Shown here one piece after another: positions 37,099 to 44,512 of a stretch of DNA of 64,000 bases. Numbering within the stretch: the first letter of the stretch is position 1; the number at the start of each line of letters is the position of its first letter. The stretch is taken from NCBI GenBank assembly GCA_001650955.1, contig LXYP01000003.1, forward strand, positions 248,001-312,000, given 5' to 3'. The DNA is from Sphingomonadales bacterium EhC05 (lineage in GTDB: Bacteria; Pseudomonadota; Alphaproteobacteria; Sphingomonadales; Sphingomonadaceae). The notes beneath the pieces were generated by a model that did no database searches, was not told where the DNA came from, and saw only the letters and a list, made by a program, of their open reading frames with translations. The position numbers were made by a program, and so were the translations under genes.

Positions 37099-38285
37099 GC
37101 AAACCTCCTCAGGATCGCAATACTGCCATCGCCAAGATCGCCCCAGCCGGTGACCAGCCCAGTCTGTGCGCCTTCGACCTGCCGCTCGCCGCAATCGTGG
37201 CGCAACTGACGCACCGCCTCGATCACATGATTCAAACCCCAGACATGCGCCTCGCTCAGCAGCCCGCCATGGGTGTTGACCGGATAGCGCCCGCCCAGCT
37301 CGATCTGCCCGCCGGCAACAAATTCGCTCTGTCCGCCCGGCTCACAATAGCCCAGTGCCTCAAGCTGCAACAGCACGACATAGGTGAAGCAGTCATATAT
37401 CTGCAGGAAGTCCATGTCCTCGCGTTTGACACCCGCCATGTCGAAGGCACGCGGGGCGGCATAGCTCAAGCCAATCTTGAACGGATCGGGCCGTGAGGGG
37501 ATGTCGTCAGCAGGATAGGGGTGACCTTCGGCGGCACCAGCGATGCTAACCGGGACATGCGGCATGTCTTTCGCCCGGTCCATTCGCGAGATGACAACCG
37601 CGCAGGCGCCGTCGGTTTCCAGGCAGCAATCGTAAAGGCGGAAAGGTTCGGAAATCAACCGCGCCGAGTGATAGGTTTCCGCATCCAGCTCGCGGCCATA
37701 GGTAAAGGCCTGCGGGTTCATCTGCGCATGGCGGCGGCAGGCCAGCGCGACGGCCGCCATTGCGTCGGGCCCGACCCCGTAAAGCTTCGAATGACGGGTC
37801 GCGAGCCAAGCATACATTTGCACCGGCAAAAACACGCCATAAGGTATGTAATAGCCTTTGATGGTGTTGGTCAGCGTTGTCATGTTCATCGACCGCGTCG
37901 GCGGGGCACCGGGCTTCGGCCTGAGCGCCGAATATCCGTTCCAGCCCAGCGTCACGAGGACATGGTCACACAGGCCGCTTGCAACAGCCATGGCCGCATT
38001 CTGCAGTGCCGTGGTCGGGCTTGCTCCGCCCATATGCACTGTCGATGCATAACGCAGTACGTCGATACCCAGATTGGCAGCCATTTCCTCCGATGAAGTG
38101 TAGATTGGAGGCGGCACCATGCCATCAATGTCTGACGGCTTTAGTCCGGCATCGGCGATTGCTCGGCGCGATGCCTCCAGCATCATTCCCACTGCGGTAC
38201 TTTCAGCCCCTTTGACGAAAGCGGTTTCGCCAACGCCGGTAATGGCGGATTTATCGCTGAAACTCATAGACGCAGCGCTGCTCAT
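37095..38285 (-). CDS. thiolase-superfamily protein lacking the Cys nucleophile (Ltp2-like aldolase candidate)
   Basis: 396 residues of the SCP-x/lipid-transfer thiolase family: N-terminal [35 protein letters not shown] where true thiolases carry the nucleophilic Cys, then [20 protein letters not shown] and [13 protein letters not shown]. At the nucleophile position I see Gly-Ala-Ser, not Cys, so thiolytic cleavage is doubtful. Coupled to a DUF35 gene, it fits the Ltp2-type retro-aldolase that removes a side-chain unit. Overlaps both neighbours. Confidence 0.84.
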   Translation of the reverse strand: MSSAASMSFSDKSAITGVGETAFVKGAESTAVGMMLEASRRAIADAGLKPSDIDGMVPPPIYTSSEEMAANLGIDVLRYASTVHMGGASPTTALQNAAMAVASGLCDHVLVTLGWNGYSALRPKPGAPPTRSMNMTTLTNTIKGYYIPYGVFLPVQMYAWLATRHSKLYGVGPDAMAAVALACRRHAQMNPQAFTYGRELDAETYHSARLISEPFRLYDCCLETDGACAVVISRMDRAKDMPHVPVSIAGAAEGHPYPADDIPSRPDPFKIGLSYAAPRAFDMAGVKREDMDFLQIYDCFTYVVLLQLEALGYCEPGGQSEFVAGGQIELGGRYPVNTHGGLLSEAHVWGLNHVIEAVRQLRHDCGERQVEGAQTGLVTGWGDLGDGSIAILRRFA

Positions 38286-38455
38286 GCCAGCATCTCGTTT
38301 TGCCGGTGGGTCTGGAACCCGCGCTCCAGTTCCCGAAATGGATCATGCCCGCCCAGATATACTGAGGGTGGCTTGCCGTTGAGGTCGTGGTTCAGTCCGT
38401 CCTTTTGCGGCGATGGCGATTCTTCCTTCACAGCAATATCTCCGATCCGGTTCAT
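38282..38455 (-). CDS. 57-residue small protein coupled between flavoprotein and thiolase genes
   Basis: A short frame [20 protein letters not shown]...EMLA whose ATG overlaps the upstream stop (ATGA at 38452-38455) and whose TGA overlaps the thiolase ATG (ATGA at 38282-38285). This double coupling, filling the gap exactly, is strong evidence of translation although the protein is short. Hydrophilic, with [21 protein letters not shown] at the C-terminal half (charged helix); no Cys, no signal, no membrane segment. Family not recognised; it could be a subunit or chaperone-like partner of the thiolase/DUF35 complex. Confidence 0.72.
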   Translation of the reverse strand: MNRIGDIAVKEESPSPQKDGLNHDLNGKPPSVYLGGHDPFRELERGFQTHRQNEMLA

Positions 38456-39594
38456 GAATATGATGTTGCGGCTGAAAGCGCTTTCTCGGCTCCCGTGACA
38501 AGATCCTGCATGACCTCGGAGGCGGGACGGATCGCGTCGATTAGCCCGATTCCCTGGCCCGCGAAACCGGGAATGACGTCCTTGCGCTGTGCCTTGATGC
38601 CAGAAGCCATCACGGGGCCGGAAATCATCGACTGATAGGGCATGGGCAGTGGTTCCTTCCCTGCCTCAACCCAGGCATCGGCCCATCTGTTGCGAATCAT
38701 GCGCGCAGGCTTACCGGTAAGAGAGCGGCTGACCACCGTGTCGGCATCGCCGCTTTCGGTAATCGCTTCTTTCTGGAAATGTTCGATGCCCGCTTCCTCG
38801 GTCGCGAGAAACGCCGTACCGATCCACGCGCCTTCCGCGCCCAGCATCATTGCAGCAGCAACGCCGCGGCCATCCGAAATACCACCGGCCCCGAGCACGG
38901 GAACACGATCACCCACCGCATCGACGACTTGCGGGATCAGTGAGATGGTGCCGATTGGCGAATTGTGACCACCACCATCGTGACCCTGCGCCACAATCAT
39001 GTCGATGCCCGAATTGACCACCTGCTCAGCATGCTTGACCTTGCCGATCACGGCCATGACCTTGGTTCCATTGGCGTGCAGGCGGTCCATCCACGGCTCG
39101 GGATTGCCCAGGCCCGCAGCATAGACGGGCACCTTTTCTTCGATCACCACTTCCATCTGCGCCTCGAAAAATTCCTTCGAGAATAGCTGTGGTGCGCCTT
39201 TGCCCATTTCGGGTGCTCCCGCCGCACGCATGGCAGCTGCAGCGTCGACCTGGGGAAGCTCCTCGCGCTCCATAAAGTCTTGAGTGAATTGCTGGTATTC
39301 GCCCAGCAGGTCCATCGGGTTTTCGGGTGAACCACCGCTTTGCGGGGCTGAGCCGCGCCTGACCGACGCGGGCAGCAGCGTATCGACGCCGAAAGGCTTG
39401 TCGGTCAATTCGCGGGTCTGGCGAATCCAGTCACGTAGCTGCTCGGGTGAACACGCCGCCGCGCCCAGCACACCCAGTCCGCCAGCATTCGATACCGCTG
39501 CGGCGAGGGCCGGGACGCTTGCGCCGCCCATACCCGCCAGAAGGATGGGGTATTCGATCCCCAGCATTTCGCAAACTCGGCTGTTCAGTGCCAT
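38452..39594 (-). CDS. nitronate monooxygenase / enoyl-reductase-type FMN protein
   Basis: 380 residues from MALNSRVCEMLGIEYPILLAGMG, with AGGAG upstream; an earlier in-frame ATG at 39627 is less likely. TIM-barrel FMN family: GGASVPALAAAVSNAGGLGVLG, VIAQGHDGGGHNSPIG-like stretch (IVAQGHDGGGHNS) and LGAGGISDGRGVAAAMMLGAEG. In steroid gene clusters members of this family (IpdC type) act as reductases on CoA intermediates; true nitronate oxidation is not implied. Follows the GntR gene by 53 bases. Confidence 0.82.
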   Translation of the reverse strand: MALNSRVCEMLGIEYPILLAGMGGASVPALAAAVSNAGGLGVLGAAACSPEQLRDWIRQTRELTDKPFGVDTLLPASVRRGSAPQSGGSPENPMDLLGEYQQFTQDFMEREELPQVDAAAAMRAAGAPEMGKGAPQLFSKEFFEAQMEVVIEEKVPVYAAGLGNPEPWMDRLHANGTKVMAVIGKVKHAEQVVNSGIDMIVAQGHDGGGHNSPIGTISLIPQVVDAVGDRVPVLGAGGISDGRGVAAAMMLGAEGAWIGTAFLATEEAGIEHFQKEAITESGDADTVVSRSLTGKPARMIRNRWADAWVEAGKEPLPMPYQSMISGPVMASGIKAQRKDVIPGFAGQGIGLIDAIRPASEVMQDLVTGAEKALSAATSYS

Positions 39595-39647
39595 TTTTCT
39601 TTCGCTCCTTTTGGTGCCGTCTGGCACGGTTCAGTTTGTTGAAACTG

Positions 39648-40388
39648 CTAGATTGACCCCCATTTGACTCGTTGGGACACCAGTTCCGGGCTGCGTTCTG
39701 CAAGATAGGCTGCCGAGCCGGAGACGAGACGGCTCATTGCCTGCCGCGCAGCGCTCTCGTCGCCGGTACGCACCGATTCAAGAACCTTGCGCAGAAATCT
39801 TAGTTGAACTGCTCGTTCTTGCGCCGAATATCCCAGCGAATTCGAAAATTCGCGGGTCAGCAAATGCATCGCAGAGGTTAGCAAGCCGAAGAGCGGATTG
39901 CCGCTTGCCCAGCCAAGCAGGTCGTGAAAACGACGATTCAATTCCTCGAAATTATCGCTGGCTTCATTGCGCTCCAGTTCTTTGAAGCAATCGGCAAGGG
40001 CACTTAGATCGCCCGTTGTCGCGCGCAAAGCAGCATAGGCAGCGACATCGGGTGCAATCGCCTCGCGCAATTCCAGTAATCCGCGCAGATCCGCTTCCAT
40101 GAAGTGCAGGATCAGCGACAGGCTGTTGGCGAAATCACCAGTCTGTGGGCGCGCCACTACTGGCCCGCCTCCGCGCCCAAGTTGCAGGTGGATCACGCCC
40201 TGGAGTTCCAGAAAGCGTAAGGCTTCGCGCAAGGTCGCGCGGGCAACCTCGTAGCGCGCCAGCATCTCGCCCTCCTTCGGCAGGCGGTCACCAGGAGAAT
40301 GCGCCCCAGCCTCAATGTCGCGCACAATGTTCTGGGCGAGGGACAGCGCGCGCTTGGCTTTCTTCACTGTTTCCACTTGCGGTTGCAT
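39648..40388 (-). CDS. GntR-family regulator, FadR/FCD type
   Basis: 246 residues from ATG 40388; a GTG at 40406 is an alternative. N-terminal winged HTH (PGDRLPKEGEMLARYEVARATLREALRFLELQGVI, given here in parts: PGDRLPKEGEMLA then VARATLREALRFLE) and an all-helical FCD ligand domain. It heads the minus-strand catabolic operon and is divergent from CYP153; the near-palindrome at 40410-40432 is its probable operator. Ligand may be an acyl-CoA or acid intermediate. Confidence 0.87.
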   Translation of the reverse strand: MQPQVETVKKAKRALSLAQNIVRDIEAGAHSPGDRLPKEGEMLARYEVARATLREALRFLELQGVIHLQLGRGGGPVVARPQTGDFANSLSLILHFMEADLRGLLELREAIAPDVAAYAALRATTGDLSALADCFKELERNEASDNFEELNRRFHDLLGWASGNPLFGLLTSAMHLLTREFSNSLGYSAQERAVQLRFLRKVLESVRTGDESAARQAMSRLVSGSAAYLAERSPELVSQRVKWGSI

Positions 40389-40409
40389 CGTTGCGTCTCG
40401 CCTCACATG

Positions 40410-40432
40410 TTTAAAGCCTTATAAGGTTTAAA
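40410..40432. promoter_or_regulatory. near-palindromic operator between GntR and CYP153 genes
   Basis: TTTAAA at both ends (40410-40415 and 40427-40432) enclosing CCTTATAAGG (40417-40426); arms match except for one extra G at 40416. It lies 22 bases before the GntR ATG in the shared control region of two divergent operons. Confidence 0.68.
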
Positions 40433-40578
40433 GGCAGTTTATGCCCTACGTCAACGATTATTATCTACATGGAGGACCAAAAGTTGTAAAAGAGTATTAG
40501 CTTTCTTGACCAAGCCAACATGGACTCCTATGCCGTCGATCCAAGACAAGCCTGATCGCGGAACAGGAAAGGCAGGAT

Positions 40579-41841
40579 ATGAATACCCAAGTCATGGAAA
40601 TGGATACTGCAGAAAAGATCGCCACAATTCCGATTGAAGAGATCGACGTTGCCCGGCCAAGCCTGTTCCAGAACGACACCATTGGATTGTTCTTTGACCG
40701 GCTCCGCAAGGAAGAGCCGGTACATTATTGCCGCGATAGCTTTGTTGGCCCGTACTGGTCGATTACCAAGTTCGATGACATTATGGCGGTCGATACCAAT
40801 CACAAGGTGTTCTCTTCCGAGGCGAAGCTTGGCGGCATTGCCATTCAGGACATGCATTCGGTCGAAGGCGGGCTGGAACTAGAAATGTTCATTGCCATGG
40901 ACCAGCCCAAACACGATCAGCAGCGCAAGGCCGTGACCCCTTCGGTCGCGCCGTCTAACCTGCAATTGCTGGAACCCGTCATTCGCGAGCGGGCAAGCGA
41001 AATACTCGACGAGCTGCCGGTTGGGGAAGAGATCGACTGGGTCGACAAGGTGTCGGTTGAATTGACCACTATGACGCTCGCGACACTATTCGATTTCCCG
41101 TGGGAGGAAAGGCGCAAGCTGACGCGCTGGTCGGATATTACGACGGCGGCGCCCGAAACTGGTATAGTTGAGTCCTATGAAGCACGGCGCGAGGAACTGA
41201 TTGAGTGTGCAATGTATTTCAAAGGGCTTTGGGACCAGCGCATCAATGAGGAGCCGAAAAACGACCTGATCTCCATGATGGCGCATTCACCTGCGACACA
41301 GGACATGCCCTTCATGGAATTTTTGGGGAACTTGCTTCTGCTCATCGTGGGTGGCAACGATACCACGCGCAATTCGATCAGCGGCGGAGTACTGGCACTT
41401 AATCAGAACCCGGACGAATATCAAAAGTTGAACAATGATCCTTCGCTTATTGCCAGCATGGTGCCGGAAATTATCCGGTGGCAGACACCATTGACTCATA
41501 TGCGCCGCACTGCGCGCCAGGATTGGGAGATCGGCGGCAAGCAGATCAAGGAGGGTGACAAGGTTGTGATGTGGTATTTGTCCGGCAACCGTGACGACAG
41601 TGTCATCGATCGGCCGGACGAGTTCATTATTGATCGCAAGAATCCACGCCATCACCTGTCTTTCGGCTATGGCATCCATCGCTGCATGGGCAACCGGCTC
41701 GCCGAACTGCAACTGCGCATCATCTGGGAAGAGATTCACAAGCGTTTCTCAAAGGTCGAAGTGACCGGCGAACCCGAGCGCCTGTTTTCAAATCTAGTGC
41801 GCGGAATCACCAAACTACCGGTGCGTTTGCACGCCCGTTGA
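40579..41841 (+). CDS. cytochrome P450, CYP153 family-like
   Basis: 420 residues. I recognise the CYP153 pattern: VGGNDTTRNSISGGVLALN in the I-helix, MVPEIIRWQTPLTHMRRTA at the K-helix, and haem loop LSFGYGIHRCMGNRLAELQ near residue 360. CYP153 enzymes hydroxylate terminal methyl groups of alkanes and isoprenoid chains. A ferredoxin gene follows 31 bases on, as usual for CYP153, but no ferredoxin reductase. In this setting terminal oxidation of a side chain to feed the acyl-CoA ligase is plausible (inference). Confidence 0.88.
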   Translation: MNTQVMEMDTAEKIATIPIEEIDVARPSLFQNDTIGLFFDRLRKEEPVHYCRDSFVGPYWSITKFDDIMAVDTNHKVFSSEAKLGGIAIQDMHSVEGGLELEMFIAMDQPKHDQQRKAVTPSVAPSNLQLLEPVIRERASEILDELPVGEEIDWVDKVSVELTTMTLATLFDFPWEERRKLTRWSDITTAAPETGIVESYEARREELIECAMYFKGLWDQRINEEPKNDLISMMAHSPATQDMPFMEFLGNLLLLIVGGNDTTRNSISGGVLALNQNPDEYQKLNNDPSLIASMVPEIIRWQTPLTHMRRTARQDWEIGGKQIKEGDKVVMWYLSGNRDDSVIDRPDEFIIDRKNPRHHLSFGYGIHRCMGNRLAELQLRIIWEEIHKRFSKVEVTGEPERLFSNLVRGITKLPVRLHAR

Positions 41842-41872
41842 TTATACGAACCGAAAAATTGCGGAGATAAAA

Positions 41873-42199
41873 ATGGTAAAGGTAACGTTCGTCGCTAGCG
41901 ATGGTGAGCGCCGGGCAGTCGAGATCGACGAAGGCGAAACTGCGCGCGAAGCAGCATTGTTCAACGACGTGCCGGGTATCGACGGCGATTGCGGAGGGAT
42001 GTGCGCCTGCGCAACCTGCCACGTCCATGTCGACCCCGAATGGATCGACAAGGTCGGCCGGCTTATGGAAGACGGGATGGAGGCTGACTTGCTACAGTTT
42101 GCTGAAGGCACCACCGAGTACAGCCGCCTTGCCTGCCAAATCCCGATGAAGCCGATGCTCGACGGGCTGGTGCTCCATGTGCCCGAACAACAGTACTGA
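41873..42199 (+). CDS. [2Fe-2S] ferredoxin, putidaredoxin/adrenodoxin type
   Basis: 108 residues. Cluster ligands in DCGGMCACATCHVHV plus a distal Cys in RLACQIPM give the C-x5-C-x2-C...C pattern of vertebrate/Pdx-type ferredoxins, with one additional Cys inside the loop. Electron donor to the adjacent CYP153 and perhaps to the other two P450s. Good GGAG ribosome site. Reductase not in the window. Confidence 0.92.
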   Translation: MVKVTFVASDGERRAVEIDEGETAREAALFNDVPGIDGDCGGMCACATCHVHVDPEWIDKVGRLMEDGMEADLLQFAEGTTEYSRLACQIPMKPMLDGLVLHVPEQQY

Positions 42200-42569
42200 T
42201 ATACTGCAAACTGAATTTCGTAATATTTGCGTGATTGCTGGCCTTTCCCAGCGCGCGACAGAAATGCGCACTCTTATAAAATCCAACGTGCTTTTTGAAC
42301 GCAATTGTTAGTGCTGTCATCCGAAATGGAGAACTTGCCGGTGGTGTCTAGGCGCGTCGCGGACGCCAGACTCTCGCGATAACTTCGTACGGACACGGGT
42401 TTTTACCGAGCATAGTCATCCGGTACAACCAATAGGGTCAAAGAGGTTGATGTCATTGAGCGCCAGTAATCCGGTTGCTGTGCTGACTTTCATTTGCATT
42501 CGTTACGACAAGCAGTTTGTGCAACGGGAAATCCTTGTATCTGTTTGCCGACCTCCTATCAAAAAGGGG
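42200..42569 (+). other. intergenic region before the Rieske gene
   Basis: About 370 bases without a supportable gene. A frame in phase with the Rieske gene opens at 42494 but is Cys-rich, has no ribosome site and overlaps the palindrome, so it is not taken as coding. It contains the promoter for the Rieske-TetR unit. Confidence 0.4.
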
Positions 42570-42589
42570 TATGCAACACATGTTGCATA
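42570..42589 (+). promoter_or_regulatory. TetR-type operator before the Rieske gene
   Basis: 20-base palindrome TATGCAACACATGTTGCATA, perfect 9-base arms around CA, 54 bases before the Rieske ATG. The TetR gene overlaps the end of the Rieske gene, so autoregulation through this site is likely. Confidence 0.7.
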
Positions 42590-42643
42590 TGCCAGCATCT
42601 CGCTATACTCTCCAACCGAATCATCTGTCGGGAGAACGTCGCC

Positions 42644-43921
42644 ATGAGCAGTGTTCAGGAACAACAACAGCAGCAGAACGGTGCCCTTAATCGGACCTTG
42701 GCTCCGAGCGCTAGGACCGTGCTCGAACGGCACGCCACCGAATTGCTGCATCACACGGTCGAGGACACATTCCCGCTAGCGCCCGAGGTGATGACCGTTG
42801 GTTCCAGGCAATATACTTGCCCAGAACGTTTCGCGCAGGAAAAGCAGCAGATTTTCAGCCGTGTGCCGCTTGTGCTGGCAGCGTCGTGTGAATTGCCAAA
42901 GCCTGGTGATTTCAAGACGCTGGAGGTGGCGGGCATCCCCGTTCTTTTGGTGCGCAACCGTGATGGTGCGGTTCATGCCTTGCTTAACGCCTGCACCCAC
43001 CGGGGTGCGGCGGTAGCATCCGGCTGCGGCTCGGCGGCGCGTTTTACGTGCCCGTATCACGGCTGGACGTTTGCGCAAGACGGCGGCCTGGTAGGTATTG
43101 CCAGTTCGGCTGATTTCGGCGCGGTGGACAAGGCGGCGCTGGCGATGAAGCGTTTTCCGGTGGCCGAACGTGCCGGGTTGATCTGGGTCATCCTTGATCC
43201 CGAAGGCCCGCACGATCCAGCTGATATGTTGGGAGGAATTGACGAACTAATTGCTGGCTTTGATCTTGCCGGATGGACCCGCATCGTTAGCCGCACGATG
43301 AACGGACCCAACTGGAAACTGGCGTTTGATGCGCATTTGGAATTTTATCATATCCCAGTGTTGCACCGCGACACATTCGGTCCAGAGCGAAGCAATCGCG
43401 CCTTCTATTTCAGTCACGGCCCGCACCAGCGGGTAATAGCCCCTTGCGGTCGTCCTGGCGACGCAGCCAGGGACGACCTCTATACGCTCGGGCGTCTGCC
43501 GACCGCCGACGAACCGCTTGATCCATTGCTGGTCGGCGAATGGATCCTGTTCCCTGGCGTTTCAATCAACACCTTTTACCTGAAAGACCAGCGCGGCGTG
43601 CTGCTTTCGATCGTATTGCCAGGGCCTGATGTTGGTACTTCGACAACGACCCAGACCTTTCTTGCCGAAACGCCGCCTGATGAAGCGACCCGCGCAGCGA
43701 TGGAGGAGCTGTGCGCTTTCCTTGCACATGTTGTGGGCGATGAAGATTTGCCGACATCGGCGCTGCAGCAAAAATCAATGGCAACCGGACTTCTCGGCGA
43801 AGTGCGGTTTGGCAGAAATGAAGGAGGCTTGCAGCATTTTCACAGGTGGCTTGATGATCTGCTGAAAGCCGACGACTCCGAAATTCCTGCACTGCTGGCT
43901 GAGCCTTGCCCGCAGCGATAG
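42644..43921 (+). CDS. Rieske-type mononuclear iron oxygenase
   Basis: 425 residues from an ATG with GGGAGA upstream. Rieske ligands Cys117-x-His119 (ACTHRG) and Cys136-x2-His139 (CPYHGW); catalytic-domain ligands His236 and His241 in HLEFYHIPVLH. The bridging residue before the first His is Glu 233, as in carnitine/choline-type oxygenases, rather than the usual Asp. A Gln-run near the start (QEQQQQQ) is odd but harmless. Reductase partner not seen. Could hydroxylate or N/O-dealkylate a pathway compound. Confidence 0.88.
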   Translation: MSSVQEQQQQQNGALNRTLAPSARTVLERHATELLHHTVEDTFPLAPEVMTVGSRQYTCPERFAQEKQQIFSRVPLVLAASCELPKPGDFKTLEVAGIPVLLVRNRDGAVHALLNACTHRGAAVASGCGSAARFTCPYHGWTFAQDGGLVGIASSADFGAVDKAALAMKRFPVAERAGLIWVILDPEGPHDPADMLGGIDELIAGFDLAGWTRIVSRTMNGPNWKLAFDAHLEFYHIPVLHRDTFGPERSNRAFYFSHGPHQRVIAPCGRPGDAARDDLYTLGRLPTADEPLDPLLVGEWILFPGVSINTFYLKDQRGVLLSIVLPGPDVGTSTTTQTFLAETPPDEATRAAMEELCAFLAHVVGDEDLPTSALQQKSMATGLLGEVRFGRNEGGLQHFHRWLDDLLKADDSEIPALLAEPCPQR

Positions 43922-44511
43922 ATCATCACGCGCGCAAGATTGCGCTGGCTGAGATTGCGGCCGATCTGGTGGCGGCGGGCGGTGCCGATGCTGCCACGAT
44001 ACGCGCTGTCGCTAAAGCGGCGGGTTTCAGTACTAAAGCGGTGACCCACTATTTTTCTGACAAGCGTGCACTTATGCTGCTGACCTATCGCCACGCGGCG
44101 TTTAGTTCAAAGGCGCGCAGCGATGCCTCGCAGCTGGAAAACGTTGCGGATCTTGCCGCACTTCTCCACCCGTTGCTGCCAATCGATCCCAAGGCTGAAC
44201 GCAACTGGCGAGTGTGGTTTTCGTTCTGGGGCCTGGCAATTGCCGATCCTGAATTCGCCGCCGAACAGCGGCTGCGCGTACGCGAATTCATCGATCGAAT
44301 TGCCGATTGCCTCGCTGCCGATCCGCGTTTTGCGCATCTTGACGAACAGCATCACCCGGCCATCGCCAGCGCCTTGCTGTCATCACTGATCGGGATTAGC
44401 ACGCAGGCTATCTTTGACCCGGAGGCCTGGCCGCCCGAACGTCAGGTGCGGGCCATCAATGAGATGCTGACGCGAACCTCCAGCCGTGCCGTTTACGAGG
44501 GGGCGGAATGA
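43906..44511 (+). CDS. TetR-family regulator
   Basis: About 201 residues from a TTG that overlaps the Rieske gene by 16 bases; the start is uncertain. HTH: ALAEIAADLVAAGGADAATIRAVAKAAG-like region, then FSTKAVTHYFSDKRALM, a clear TetR recognition helix. C-terminal helical ligand domain. Sits between the Rieske and KstD-like genes in one transcription unit and likely binds the 42570 palindrome. Confidence 0.83.
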   Translation: MPAAIDHHARKIALAEIAADLVAAGGADAATIRAVAKAAGFSTKAVTHYFSDKRALMLLTYRHAAFSSKARSDASQLENVADLAALLHPLLPIDPKAERNWRVWFSFWGLAIADPEFAAEQRLRVREFIDRIADCLAADPRFAHLDEQHHPAIASALLSSLIGISTQAIFDPEAWPPERQVRAINEMLTRTSSRAVYEGAE

Positions 44512-44512
44512 C

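Noticed and set aside
36843-37496. 217-codon plus-strand frame
   Set aside because: Antisense to the DUF35 and thiolase-like genes, which are strongly supported.
42494-42643. 50-codon N-terminal extension of the Rieske protein
   Set aside because: Cys-rich, non-homologous in style, crosses the palindromic operator, and the ATG at 42644 has a good ribosome site.
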